The notes: generated from the letters alone by a model not told the origin. A DNA stretch of 64,000 nt from Qipengyuania qiaonensis (GCF_019711515.1 NZ_JAIGNO010000001.1:434001-498000), one strand, 5' to 3'. Positions 18,868-27,679 are shown, numbered from the stretch's first letter. Made by a program: numbers and translations.

Positions 18868-19002
18868 ATGTTCCCGATGAACGCAACTCGCCCGAACGAT
18901 CTGCGCGACAAGGCGCCGGGGATTCTCGCCAATATCACCTTCCTGCTCGCAGGTTACGCTGTTGGCGACATCATCGCGACGCTCCAGCGCGCCCTCGCCT
19001 GA
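18868..19002 (+). CDS. Unknown 44-residue membrane peptide
   Basis: ATG 18868 follows GGGAG closely. The 44-residue product has a polar N-terminus (NATRPNDLRDKAPG) and one hydrophobic helix (ILANITFLLAGYAVGDIIATL). It is the second of two micropeptides between the operon promoter and the Xre regulator; a second ATG three codons in (18877) is an alternative start. No family recognised. Confidence 0.5.
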   Translation: MFPMNATRPNDLRDKAPGILANITFLLAGYAVGDIIATLQRALA

Positions 19003-19068
19003 CGAGATGACGCGTGTCCGATCGAGCAAACAGCAAGCTGCCAGTCAGCTTTGCCGAAGCCTGAGCGC

Positions 19069-19266
19069 ATGAAGAACCGCCTTCGCGTTCTGCGCGCCGA
19101 GCGCGAGTGGAGCCAGGCCGAACTGGCCGGTCGACTCGACGTCTCGCGCCAGGCTGTAAACGCTATCGAGACCGGCAAGCACGACCCCTCGCTCGGCCTT
19201 GCCTTCAGGATTGCCCGGCTGTTCGACATGCCGGTCGAAGAAATCTTCAGCGATGGGGAGGACTGA
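19069..19266 (+). CDS. Small Xre-family helix-turn-helix regulator
   Basis: A 65-residue single-domain regulator of the Cro/C1 type. The helix-turn-helix (SQAELAGRLDVSRQAVNAIETGKHDPSLG, cited here in part as residues 15-42) is typical of the YgzD/YozG-like short regulators that commonly pair with a small membrane protein. An in-frame TTG at 19051 extends it by six residues, but ATG 19069 is the family start. The next gene begins 3 bases after its stop. It probably represses its own operon through the inverted repeat at 18664-18723. Confidence 0.88.
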   Translation: MKNRLRVLRAEREWSQAELAGRLDVSRQAVNAIETGKHDPSLGLAFRIARLFDMPVEEIFSDGED

Positions 19267-19269
19267 CAC

Positions 19270-19725
19270 ATGACATCGGACGACCAACCTGGCCCCGGCC
19301 TGCGCAAGACGCGCAAGAGGCGTCGGCGGCAGCTTTATTACATGGGCACCGCCGTAGTGTTGGGTGCGCTGATCGGCGCCCTGCTCGCGCAACCCGACAG
19401 CGAACGCAGCTTTTTCGGCCCCGATGTCACGGGCCTGACCCTCGATCCCATGGCCGCTATCGGAATTAGCGCCCTCATTCTGTTCTCGCTGCTGATTTTC
19501 CCGTTGTGGGGGTTCACCCAGATCGACGAACACCTGCGCGAACAGAACCTGATCGGCTCCGTCGGTGGTACCATGGCCGTGCTCAACGGCTACCCGGTGT
19601 GGCTCATGCTCTACGCCGGCGGCTTCGTGGATGAACCTCACGCGTTCGGCCTCTTCCTCCTCGCATTCGGCGGCACGATTATCTCGTTTCTGGTCGCGAA
19701 AGCGAGGGATTGGTTACCTTTGTGA
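19270..19725 (+). CDS. Unknown four-helix membrane protein paired with the Xre regulator
   Basis: A 151-residue inner-membrane protein with an Arg/Lys-rich cytoplasmic start (RKTRKRRRRQ) and about four hydrophobic helices. It begins 3 bases after the Xre stop, so the two are translated together. Short Xre regulators next to multi-helix membrane proteins are a repeated arrangement in bacteria, generally of unknown function. A transport or sensor role is possible but not shown. Confidence 0.7.
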   Translation: MTSDDQPGPGLRKTRKRRRRQLYYMGTAVVLGALIGALLAQPDSERSFFGPDVTGLTLDPMAAIGISALILFSLLIFPLWGFTQIDEHLREQNLIGSVGGTMAVLNGYPVWLMLYAGGFVDEPHAFGLFLLAFGGTIISFLVAKARDWLPL

Positions 19726-19753
19726 ATCTCTTTGCGAATATGGAGGACCCAAG

Positions 19754-20686
19754 ATGAAAACTTCAAAGCTTCTCGCGCTCTCGCTTTGCCCCGCCGCCCT
19801 TGCCCTGCAGGCTTGTGCGAGCAATCCCGATGCCGAAGGCGGCGTGGCTACCACCGCTGCGCAGGCGGGCAAGCCTGCCGGTACCTCGGGGCCCGGCCTT
19901 TGGAAGGTCGCCGACGAGGATACGACGATCTATCTGTTCGGCACGGTTCACGCGCTTCCCGAAAGCGTGGAGTGGTACGAGGGCGAGATCGAAACCGCCC
20001 TTGCTACATCGCAGGAGCTGGTGACCGAGATTCCCGGAGAAGCGACGGGCGACCCCGCCTCCCAGCAGATGGTCATAACGAAGGCCATGCTTCCTGTCGA
20101 CAAATCCTTGCGCGATATGCTCGCCGATCCCCAGCGCGCGAGTTACGAGGGCGCGCTCAACAAATTGGGCATGCCCCCGGCGTCATTCGACCGTTTCGAG
20201 CCCTGGTTCGCGGGGATGACCCTGGCCGTGATGCCGCTGATGCAAGCCGGCTACAAAGCCGAAAGCGGCGTCGAACTGAAACTGGAAGAGCTGGCACCGG
20301 CCGATGCCGCGCGTGGCGCGCTGGAAACGCTGGAGTGGCAAATCGATCTGTTCGACACGCTGCCGGTGGAATCGCAGGTTTCGTTTCTGATGGTTTCCGC
20401 CGACAATATCGACGAGATCGTGCCGATGATGGATCGAATGGTGGCCGAATGGCTTGAAGGCGACGCCGACGGTCTGGCGGCGCTGATGAACGAAGGGTTG
20501 ACCGATCCGGCGCTGGCCGATGCATTGCTGTACAAGCGCAATGAGCGGTGGGCGGAATGGATCGATGACCGGCTCGACAAGCCCGGGACCGTTTTCATTG
20601 CCGTGGGTGCGGGCCATCTGGCCGGGCAGCAAAGCGTGCAGGATTATCTCACGGGACGCGGCCTGTCGGTGACGCGCGTTCAGTGA
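19754..20686 (+). CDS. TraB/GumN family lipoprotein 1
   Basis: A 310-residue TraB/GumN-family protein. A lipoprotein signal ends at ALQAC (C21), so the mature protein is anchored in the envelope. The family pattern is clear: GLWKVADEDTTIYLFGTVHALP at the start, an acidic helix-rich middle, and GAGHLAGQQSVQDYL near the end. Members have a Tiki-like metalloprotease-related fold, the two conserved GxxH motifs (GTVH, GAGH) being candidate metal ligands; a role is not proven in bacteria. A paralogue follows 65 bases later. Confidence 0.85.
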   Translation: MKTSKLLALSLCPAALALQACASNPDAEGGVATTAAQAGKPAGTSGPGLWKVADEDTTIYLFGTVHALPESVEWYEGEIETALATSQELVTEIPGEATGDPASQQMVITKAMLPVDKSLRDMLADPQRASYEGALNKLGMPPASFDRFEPWFAGMTLAVMPLMQAGYKAESGVELKLEELAPADAARGALETLEWQIDLFDTLPVESQVSFLMVSADNIDEIVPMMDRMVAEWLEGDADGLAALMNEGLTDPALADALLYKRNERWAEWIDDRLDKPGTVFIAVGAGHLAGQQSVQDYLTGRGLSVTRVQ

Positions 20687-20692
20687 TCGCTC

Positions 20693-20723
20693 GGATGGGC
20701 GGCTTCGCATATGCCGCCCATCC
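20693..20723 (+). terminator. Hairpin between the two TraB/GumN genes
   Basis: Perfect 11-bp stem GGATGGGCGGC/GCCGCCCATCC with a 9-base loop, 6 bases after the first gene's stop. It has no U-run. It could attenuate the second gene. Confidence 0.65.
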
Positions 20724-20751
20724 AAGCTAAGAGGAATCAAACGGAGAAGTT

Positions 20752-21639
20752 GTGAGTCTGCCCCGCTATCCCTTTCTTCATATCGCGGTGGCGCTGTTGC
20801 TCGGCGCCTGCAGCTCGCAGGCCGATGTAACCAAACCGGATGGGCCCCACCCTGCTCTTTGGGAAATCACCGACGGTTCGGGAACGGTCGAAGGTTGGAT
20901 GTTCGGCACGATCCATGCCTTACCAGACGACACCAGATGGCGCTCGCCACGGCTAGACGAGATTGTCGGCAAGGCCGACATGCTGGTGGTGGAAGTCGCC
21001 AATCTGGAAGATGGCGCCGAACTTTCCAGCCTGTTCGAACAACTGGCCTTCGACCGTCCGGGCGGGCCGATCGCACAGCGGATCGATCCCGAACTGCGCA
21101 GCGAATTCGACGCGTTGGTCGTTAGGGCGAAGGTCCGCCGCGACTATTTCGATCCCATGGAAAGCTGGGCGGCGGCGCTGGCCCTGTCGCAGGTCGCGCA
21201 GTCATCCAAGTCGGAGAACGGGGCCGACCGAGCGCTGCTCGCGAGCTTCGAGGGCGGTGAAATCGTTGAACTGGAGGGTGCACGCCGCCAGTTGGAGATG
21301 TTCGATCGCCTGCCCGAGACGGAACAGCGCGACCTTCTGAATGCCGTGCTGGAGGAATCAGCCGAATACGAAGCGGATATCGGTGCGCTTGCCAAGGCGT
21401 GGCTGGCCGGCGACATCGAAAGGCTTTCCCAATTGACCCGGCGCGGAATACTCGCCGATCCGGAACTGGAAAAGGTGCTGCTTCACGATCGCAACGCCAA
21501 TTGGGCAGCGCAGATCGAGAACCTCCTTTCGACCGACGAGCGACCTCTGATCGCCGTTGGCGCGGGGCACCTCCTGAGCAGCGGGGGCCTGCCGGCAATG
21601 CTCGAAACGCGCGGATACACGATCAGAAGGCTCGAATAG
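20752..21639 (+). CDS. TraB/GumN family lipoprotein 2
   Basis: Paralogue of the preceding gene, 295 residues, with its own lipobox (LLGAC, C20) and the same paired motifs: GTIHALPDDTRW near the start and GAGHLLSSGGLPAML near the end. The start is GTG 20752, with GGAGAAG just ahead. The two proteins are clearly related but well diverged in the middle, so the duplication is not recent. Envelope location is likely; substrate unknown. Confidence 0.83.
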   Translation: MSLPRYPFLHIAVALLLGACSSQADVTKPDGPHPALWEITDGSGTVEGWMFGTIHALPDDTRWRSPRLDEIVGKADMLVVEVANLEDGAELSSLFEQLAFDRPGGPIAQRIDPELRSEFDALVVRAKVRRDYFDPMESWAAALALSQVAQSSKSENGADRALLASFEGGEIVELEGARRQLEMFDRLPETEQRDLLNAVLEESAEYEADIGALAKAWLAGDIERLSQLTRRGILADPELEKVLLHDRNANWAAQIENLLSTDERPLIAVGAGHLLSSGGLPAMLETRGYTIRRLE

Positions 21640-21766
21640 CGTCCATTCGGTCGGTTACCGCTTGCCTTTCGCCCGCTTCCTGCTAAGCGCCCGCCCTTCG
21701 GCATCATGGTCATCCCTGGAGGCGTGATGGACCGAACAACCAATATGCATTCGAAAGGTACGTGAC

Positions 21767-22453
21767 ATGAGCGACGCTCTGACCCTGCCGGCCGAGGCGC
21801 GCGAACGGGCTGGCAAGGGAGCCTCCCGTCAACTTCGCCGCGAAGGCCGTGTTCCCGCCGTTATCTATGGCGGCAAGGAAGAACCCACCCTGATCCATGT
21901 GGAAGCCAAGGAACTGGTGCGCCAGCTCGACACCGGCCACTTTATGAACTCGATCGTCGAGATCGAACTGGGCGGCAAGAAATTCCGCACGCTTCCCAAG
22001 GACGTGTCGCTTCATCCGGTCAGCGATCGCCCCGAGCACGCCGATTTTCTCCGCCTCGCCAAGGGCGCGAAGGTCGAAGTGAGCGTTCCGGTCGTCTTCA
22101 TCAACGAAGAAGCATCGCCGGGCCTGAAGAAGGGCGGCGTTCTCAACGTCGTACGCCACGAACTCGAACTGGTCTGCGATGCAGACAAGATCCCGAGCGA
22201 GATCGAACTCGACGTCACCGGCAAGGAAGTCGGCGACTCGATCCACATCAGCGAAGTGACGCTGCCCGACGGCAGCGCAAGTGCGATTACCGATCGCGAC
22301 TTCACCATCGCCACCCTGGTCGCACCTTCGGCGCTCAAGAAGAGCGAAGGCGACACCACGACTGCCGATGCCGGCGATGTGCCTGCAAGCGAGCAGGAGG
22401 CCGAGGATGGCGAAGAAGAAACCACGGAAGAGGAAAAAGGCGGCGAGGAGTAA
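21767..22453 (+). CDS. rplY: 50S ribosomal protein L25 (CTC form)
   Basis: Binds 5S rRNA in the large subunit. 228 residues, the long general-stress (CTC) form: an N-terminal L25 barrel ([28 protein letters not shown]) plus the C-terminal beta domain ([19 protein letters not shown]) and a very acidic tail rich in Glu. It is followed by a strong terminator and then pth, the usual neighbour pair in alphaproteobacteria. Confidence 0.95.
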   Translation: MSDALTLPAEARERAGKGASRQLRREGRVPAVIYGGKEEPTLIHVEAKELVRQLDTGHFMNSIVEIELGGKKFRTLPKDVSLHPVSDRPEHADFLRLAKGAKVEVSVPVVFINEEASPGLKKGGVLNVVRHELELVCDADKIPSEIELDVTGKEVGDSIHISEVTLPDGSASAITDRDFTIATLVAPSALKKSEGDTTTADAGDVPASEQEAEDGEEETTEEEKGGEE

Positions 22454-22483
22454 TCCTGCCACCCTCACCCGGGTTTCACGAAG

Positions 22484-22511
22484 CGCCGGTCCTGCAAGGG
22501 GCCGGCGTTTT
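22484..22511 (+). terminator. Intrinsic terminator after rplY
   Basis: 9-bp stem (CGCCGGTCC with GGGCCGGCG, one G-T pair), 6-base loop, then TTTTGCTTTT. It lies in the 90-base gap before pth, so pth may have its own promoter or depend on read-through. Confidence 0.8.
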
Positions 22512-22543
22512 GCTTTTGCGATGTGTGGAGATAGGGGATCAGG

Positions 22544-23107
22544 ATGCAGATCTGGACAGGCCTTGGAAATCCCGGACCGCAATATGCGATGCATCGGCAT
22601 AATGTCGGCTTCATGGCAGTTGACGTCATTGCCGAAATGTACAGCTTCGGTCCGGTCCAGAAGAAATTCTCCGGGTGGGTGCAAGAAGGGCGGATCGGCA
22701 CGCAGAAGATCCTGTTGTTGAAGCCCGCCACTTTCATGAACGAAAGTGGCCGCGCGGTGGGAGAAGCGCTACGTTTCTACAAGCTGGAGCCCGATGCCAT
22801 GACCGTGTTCCACGACGAGCTCGATCTAGCTCCGTTCAAGGTCAAGGTGCGTACCGGTGGCGGTTTGGCCGGGCACAACGGCCTCCGCTCGATCAACCAG
22901 CACCTCGGCCCCGATTTCCGCCGCGTGCGGATCGGGATCGGTCATCCGGGATCGAAGGAGCGCGTGCACGGTCATGTGCTGGGCAACTACGCCAAGGCGG
23001 AAATGGATTCTTTGACCGACATGCTCGCAGGCATCGCCGCCGAGGCCGAATGGCTCGCGAATGGTGACGATGCGCGCTTCATGAGCGATCTCGCACTACG
23101 TGTGTGA
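22544..23107 (+). CDS. pth: Peptidyl-tRNA hydrolase
   Basis: Releases tRNA from stalled peptidyl-tRNA. 187 residues, normal for the bacterial Pth family. N-terminal GLGNPGPQYAMHRHNVGF contains the catalytic His; PATFMNESGRAV and HDELDLAPFKVKVRTGGG-like segments carry the conserved Asn and Asp. An AGG ribosome binding site precedes the ATG. Confidence 0.96.
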   Translation: MQIWTGLGNPGPQYAMHRHNVGFMAVDVIAEMYSFGPVQKKFSGWVQEGRIGTQKILLLKPATFMNESGRAVGEALRFYKLEPDAMTVFHDELDLAPFKVKVRTGGGLAGHNGLRSINQHLGPDFRRVRIGIGHPGSKERVHGHVLGNYAKAEMDSLTDMLAGIAAEAEWLANGDDARFMSDLALRV

Positions 23108-23222
23108 CCCAGTGGAGCTCTGCTCGGATGATATGTCCCGAGCCGAGACAGCCGCCGCCCAACAATCGATTTTTAGCTTTCCGCTGTTAGGAGCGAAGCA
23201 CGATTCATCAGGGGGATATTCG

Positions 23223-23444
23223 ATGCGCTTGCTTCAGACGGTACTCTTATCGGCAACATTGCTTGCTACAGCGACTTCAGCTGCTGCGATGACGCGCCCG
23301 CCGGGCGATACGGGCGGCGGCGGCAAAGACGGTGGTACTTCCGTGCCGGAACCCGGCTCTATCGCTATGATGGCTACCGGTGTTGCAGGCTATGGCGCCG
23401 CCGTTGCGCTGTATCGGCGCAAGAAACGCAAAGAAAAGCGCTAA
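23223..23444 (+). CDS. Small PEP-CTERM sorting-signal protein
   Basis: A 73-residue secreted peptide: a Sec signal (MRLLQTVLLSATLLATATSAAA), here up to about residue 22, a very short Gly/Asp-rich middle (GDTGGGGKDGGTS), and a C-terminal sorting signal VPEPGSIAMMATG followed by a hydrophobic stretch and a basic end (RRKKRKEKR). This is the PEP-CTERM layout recognised by exosortase. Almost nothing remains between signal and anchor. ATG 23223 has AGGGGG ahead; the frame is open upstream, but that would bury the signal peptide. No exosortase is in the window. Confidence 0.75.
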   Translation: MRLLQTVLLSATLLATATSAAAMTRPPGDTGGGGKDGGTSVPEPGSIAMMATGVAGYGAAVALYRRKKRKEKR

Positions 23445-23572
23445 GCTTCCGCAGTCTCGCCTGTCGGGACAGGTTCCGGGAAAGCTTCAAGGCCGAGTTC
23501 TGCTTCTTCGCACGTGACGCGCTGGCCAACCGCGCCATACCGCGTCATTGTACGAAGGAGAGGAGACTCGCC

Positions 23573-24568
23573 ATGGCCGAACTTACTCGTCGTACGCTGC
23601 TTGCCGGGGCTGCTGCCACCGGTGCGCTTGCCGCCACTACGACGCTTGCCCAGCACGACAAGATCGAGGCGTTGCCCGACCTCAGTGGCAAAACAATCCT
23701 GATCACGGGGACATCGTCGGGCTTCGGACGCTTGGCGAGCGAACACTTCGCGCGAGCGGGTGCAACCGTTTTCGCGACCATGCGCAACACCCCACGCCCG
23801 GAAGCAGACGAACTCAAACAGCTGGCCAGCGACGAGAAACTGGACATCCACGTCCTTCGCCTCGACGTCCTGCTCGATGAAGAAGTTACCGAAGCGGTCG
23901 CCACGGCGGAGCGGGAAACCGGCCGGGGACTCGATGTTCTGGTCAACAATGCCGGCATCGGCATAACCGGACCGGTAGAGGTGCAGGACATCGAGGCAAC
24001 CAAGCTTGCCTTCGATACCAATGTTCTGGGTTATCATCGCCTTACCCGCGCAGTCCTGCCCGGCATGCGCGCACGCAAGCAGGGCCATATCTTCGCCGTG
24101 TCGAGCCAGCTCGGGCGGGTGATCGTTCCACATGCGGGCCATTATTCGGCGACGAAATTCGCCGTCGAGGCGATGTTCGAACAACTCGCTTACGAACTCG
24201 TGCCGCACAATATCGGTGTGACTGTGATCGAACCGGGGGGCTATCCGACCAGGGTCTGGGTCAACCGCAACCGTTATTCTGCAGAGCTCAAGGCGCGCGC
24301 CTCCGACCTGCATACGGATGGCTATCCAAAGATAGTAGCGCGCATGGGGGAAGAAGACGGATCGGGCCGCAGCGCCGACCCGATGGACGTACCGCGGGCC
24401 ATGGCCAAGGTGCTCGGCATGGCGCCGGGCACGCGCCCGGTTCGGGTGCCCGTGAGCGGCGGCAGTATCCCTCAAGTTGCCATCAACGATATCTCCGCAA
24501 AGACGCAGGTAGACTGGTTGGGCGAAAGTCCCCTCGGTCCGCTCATTCGTGCCGTGCATAATGCCTGA
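23573..24568 (+). CDS. Short-chain dehydrogenase with a Tat signal
   Basis: 331-residue SDR oxidoreductase. The Rossmann cofactor motif TGTSSGFG is at residues 45-52, NNAG at 125-128, and the active-site Ser (177-178) with Y191 and K195 (YSATK) completes the catalytic set. Unusually, the N-terminus TRRTLLAG (R6-R7) with AGAAATGALAATTTLA is a twin-arginine export signal, so the folded, cofactor-loaded enzyme would act in the periplasm. Substrate unknown. The downstream protease gene overlaps or touches its end. Confidence 0.88.
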   Translation: MAELTRRTLLAGAAATGALAATTTLAQHDKIEALPDLSGKTILITGTSSGFGRLASEHFARAGATVFATMRNTPRPEADELKQLASDEKLDIHVLRLDVLLDEEVTEAVATAERETGRGLDVLVNNAGIGITGPVEVQDIEATKLAFDTNVLGYHRLTRAVLPGMRARKQGHIFAVSSQLGRVIVPHAGHYSATKFAVEAMFEQLAYELVPHNIGVTVIEPGGYPTRVWVNRNRYSAELKARASDLHTDGYPKIVARMGEEDGSGRSADPMDVPRAMAKVLGMAPGTRPVRVPVSGGSIPQVAINDISAKTQVDWLGESPLGPLIRAVHNA

Positions 24569-25229
24569 AATGACCGAGACGACGCGGGAACTGCCGCGCT
24601 GGAAAATCGCCGCTGCGATGATCGTTCAAGCCATGGCATTTGTCTCACTTGGATTGGCTCTCTGGTATCTAGCCGGCCGGGATGCGACGAATTTCGTCTC
24701 TCCCAGTGTAAAAAGCTTTCTCCTGGGCCTGCTCGTCGGGCTGGGCCTGATCGCTGTATTCGCCGTGTTGTGGCGCAAGTTTCCACACACTGGGGAGAAG
24801 CTCGTCCGCGTGCAGGCCCCGACCTATCGGTTTCTGGGACGTGATCTCACTTGGCCGATTGTCGTCCTGATCTCGCTTAGCGCGGGAATAGGTGAGGAGG
24901 CGCTCTTTCGCGGAGGCTTGCAGACCTGGCTCGGCACTCACGTCACAATGTCACTCGCCATTGTGTTGGCGGCTTTGGCTTTTGCCGTGCTGCACGGTGC
25001 CAAGCTTTTCGTTGCGGGGCTTATCTTCCTCATCGGAAGTCTGTTCGGACTGCTTTATTGGCAGACCGGCGATCTGCTGGCGATGATGGTCGGGCACGCA
25101 GTCTACGACGTCTGGGCGCTTCTTTTTCTCAACCGCGAAATGCATCGGCTCGGTCTGTTCGACGAGGTGGATCGAGGTACTGCTCAGGAAGGCGCCACCA
25201 TACTGGCCAAGTGCGATGCGGCGGGCTAA
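24561..25229 (+). CDS. CPBP family intramembrane metalloprotease
   Basis: A polytopic membrane protein of the CPBP (CAAX protease and bacteriocin-processing) family, about 222 residues. The active-site EExxxR motif is GEEALFR; later FAVLHG and GHAVYD supply the other conserved residues. It probably cleaves membrane-bound peptides or lipoprotein precursors. ATGs at 24561 and 24570 are both possible, the first overlapping the SDR gene by 8 bases. Confidence 0.82.
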   Translation: MPEMTETTRELPRWKIAAAMIVQAMAFVSLGLALWYLAGRDATNFVSPSVKSFLLGLLVGLGLIAVFAVLWRKFPHTGEKLVRVQAPTYRFLGRDLTWPIVVLISLSAGIGEEALFRGGLQTWLGTHVTMSLAIVLAALAFAVLHGAKLFVAGLIFLIGSLFGLLYWQTGDLLAMMVGHAVYDVWALLFLNREMHRLGLFDEVDRGTAQEGATILAKCDAAG

Positions 25230-25264
25230 GGGCGCGGCCAAGCACACAATTTCCGGAGTTTCTG

Positions 25265-26365
25265 ATGGGTTTCCGCTGCGGGATCGTCGGCCTGCCGAAT
25301 GTCGGCAAGTCCACCCTGTTCAACGCATTGACCGAAACGCAGGCCGCGCAGGCCGCGAATTATCCGTTCTGCACGATTGAGCCGAATGTCGGCCAGGTGG
25401 CCGTGCCGGACGAGCGGCTCGACAAGATCGCCGGGATCGCCAAGTCCGCGAAGGTCATCCCGACGCAACTGGCCTTCGTCGACATTGCCGGCCTGGTGAA
25501 GGGTGCAAGCAAAGGCGAAGGCCTGGGCAACCAGTTCCTCGGCAATATTCGCGAGGTGGATGCGATCGTCCACGTGCTGCGCTGTTTCGAGGATGACGAT
25601 ATCCAGCACGTCGCCAACAAGGTCGATCCGTTGGCCGATGCAGAAGTGGTCGAAACCGAACTGCTGCTTGCCGACCTCGAAAGCCTGGAGAAGCGGGTTC
25701 CCGCTGCCGCCAAGCGAGCGACCGGCGGTGACAAGGAAGCGAAGCTGATGGCCAGCGTGCTGGGGCAGGCGCTGGAACTGTTGAAAGACGGCAAGCCTGC
25801 GCGCCTCACCGAACCCAAGGACGAGGAAGAAGCACGTATCTTTCGCCAAGCACAGTTGTTGACGGCAAAGCCCGTACTGTATGTCTGCAACGTGGCGGAA
25901 GAAGATGCGGCGAACGGCAATGCGCTGTCCGATCAGGTTTTCGCCAAGGCTGCCGCCGAAGGCGCGGAAGCCGTCGTGGTTTCGGCTGCTATCGAGAGTG
26001 AACTCGTCGGCATGCCGATAGAAGACCGCGCCGAATATCTGACCGAACTCGGTCTCGAGGAATCCGGACTCAGTCGCGTAATCAAGGCCGGATACAAGCT
26101 GCTTGGTCTGCAAACCTTCTTTACGGCGGGGCCGAAGGAATCGCGCGCCTGGACCTTCCCCGCCGGAGCCAAGGCGCCACAGGCCGCGGGTGAAATTCAT
26201 ACCGATTTCGAGCGTGGCTTTATTCGCGCTGAAACAATTGCCTACGATGACTACGTCGCCCTGGACGGGGAAAGCGGCGCGCGCGAAGCGGGCAAGCTGC
26301 GCCAGGAGGGCAAGGAATATCTCGTGCAGGATGGCGACGTCATGCTGTTCAAGTTTAACGTCTGA
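25265..26365 (+). CDS. ychF: Redox-regulated ATPase YchF (Obg-like)
   Basis: Universal P-loop NTPase of the Obg family that prefers ATP, binds ribosomes and is linked to oxidative stress. 366 residues, typical. The P-loop is GLPNVGKST; DIAGLVKGASKGEGLGNQFL is the switch II region; a TGS domain ends the protein (AGEIHTDFERGFIRAETI). The start at 25265 gives the family N-terminus MGFRCGIVGLPN; the frame is open upstream into the previous gene and that part is ignored. Confidence 0.96.
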   Translation: MGFRCGIVGLPNVGKSTLFNALTETQAAQAANYPFCTIEPNVGQVAVPDERLDKIAGIAKSAKVIPTQLAFVDIAGLVKGASKGEGLGNQFLGNIREVDAIVHVLRCFEDDDIQHVANKVDPLADAEVVETELLLADLESLEKRVPAAAKRATGGDKEAKLMASVLGQALELLKDGKPARLTEPKDEEEARIFRQAQLLTAKPVLYVCNVAEEDAANGNALSDQVFAKAAAEGAEAVVVSAAIESELVGMPIEDRAEYLTELGLEESGLSRVIKAGYKLLGLQTFFTAGPKESRAWTFPAGAKAPQAAGEIHTDFERGFIRAETIAYDDYVALDGESGAREAGKLRQEGKEYLVQDGDVMLFKFNV

Positions 26366-26375
26366 GGACAATCAC

Positions 26376-27644
26376 ATGAACCGGATCGCAGCCGCCCTTG
26401 CCCTCGGCCTCGCTAGCCTAGTCGGGGGCTGTGCGACCTATGCCGATGCGCCGGTTGCAAATGCGCCTGCGGAGCAACGCGATCCGGTGACGATCCTCGT
26501 TTCGATCGACGGGTTCGCGTCGGACTATCTGGCGCGGGGCCTCACGCCCACGCTCTCCCGACTAGCTGCGGAGGGCGCCAGTGCTCCGATGCGACCTTCG
26601 TTCCCGACAAAGACCTTTCCAAACCACTGGACCTTGGTGACGGGACTGGTGCCGGATCACCATGGCATTATCGCAAATCGGATGGAGGATGAGGCCCGGC
26701 CTGACGAGCCATTCACGATGGCGACGGTCGATCCCTATTGGTGGAACGAGGCCAAGCCGATCTGGGTGGAAGCGGAAGAAGCGGGGATCCGTAGCGCAGC
26801 AATGTTCTGGCCCGGCTCGGCGGTGCCGTGGGGTGGTACGGCGGTGCGTTATGGCCCCGTAACCGACGGCGAGATGGCAAGCGATTGGCAGGCCTTCAGC
26901 ATGCAGGTTTCGAACACGCAGCGCGTGAATTCCGTGCTGGACTGGCTGCGCCGTCCCGCCGACATCCGCCCAGCTTTCGTGACGCTCTATTTCGACACGG
27001 TCGACAGTGCCGGCCACGATGGCGGGCCTGAGAGCGCGGAAGTCGACCAGGCACTGCGCGATATCGACACGCACATCGCCGATCTCGTTGCAGGGCTCGC
27101 AAAGCTGGGACAGCCTGCCAATCTCGTGATCGTTTCCGATCACGGCATGGCTGCGACAGGATCGGACAAAATGGTCGTCCTAGCCGATATTGTAGATCCG
27201 TCGCTGTACCGCCTCGTCGAAGGCGGAGCCTATGCCACGTTCGAGCCGACAGACGGCAACACCGAGGCACTCGAGAAAGATCTGCTGCGCGATCACGCGC
27301 ATATGGAATGTTGGCGGAAGGACGAGATTCCCGCGCGCTATCAATATGGCACGCACCGGCGCATTCCGCCCTATTTCTGCCTTCCGGACACCGGCTGGAC
27401 GATATCGGCCACCGCTCCGGATGCAGCCTGGAGCGGGGGCAATCACGGCTACGACCCCTTTGCCCCGGAAATGGCGTCGTTGTTCATTGCCAACGGCCCG
27501 GCATTCCGCGATGGAGTTACGCTGGAAAGCTTCCAGAACACGACCATTGCCCCCCTTCTGCGCCATCTTGTAGGGCTGCCACAGGTGTCGCGTGCAGACG
27601 GCAAATTGGCGGATGTTTCCCAAGCGCTTGTTGGGGAAGACTAG
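26376..27644 (+). CDS. Ectonucleotide pyrophosphatase/phosphodiesterase-like lipoprotein
   Basis: 422-residue member of the alkaline phosphatase superfamily, NPP group. A lipobox LVGGC (C19) follows the signal. The metal site starts with D45 in SIDGF; T80 in FPTKTFPNH is the expected catalytic Thr; later metal ligands are DTVDSAGHDGGP and VSDHGM. These enzymes hydrolyse nucleotide or lipid phosphodiesters in the periplasm. It starts 10 bases after ychF and may be co-transcribed. Substrate unknown. Confidence 0.88.
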   Translation: MNRIAAALALGLASLVGGCATYADAPVANAPAEQRDPVTILVSIDGFASDYLARGLTPTLSRLAAEGASAPMRPSFPTKTFPNHWTLVTGLVPDHHGIIANRMEDEARPDEPFTMATVDPYWWNEAKPIWVEAEEAGIRSAAMFWPGSAVPWGGTAVRYGPVTDGEMASDWQAFSMQVSNTQRVNSVLDWLRRPADIRPAFVTLYFDTVDSAGHDGGPESAEVDQALRDIDTHIADLVAGLAKLGQPANLVIVSDHGMAATGSDKMVVLADIVDPSLYRLVEGGAYATFEPTDGNTEALEKDLLRDHAHMECWRKDEIPARYQYGTHRRIPPYFCLPDTGWTISATAPDAAWSGGNHGYDPFAPEMASLFIANGPAFRDGVTLESFQNTTIAPLLRHLVGLPQVSRADGKLADVSQALVGED

Positions 27645-27653
27645 GAGTTTGCC

Positions 27654-27679
27654 GGAACGAGCCAGCGCCCTTCCCGTTG
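27654..27679 (+). promoter_or_regulatory. EcfG-type general stress promoter
   Basis: GGAAC (27654-27658), 16 bases, then CGTTG (27675-27679), 25 bases before the ATG of the DUF1206 gene. GGAAC-N16/17-CGTT is the known recognition pattern of the alphaproteobacterial general stress sigma factor EcfG. Confidence 0.72.
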
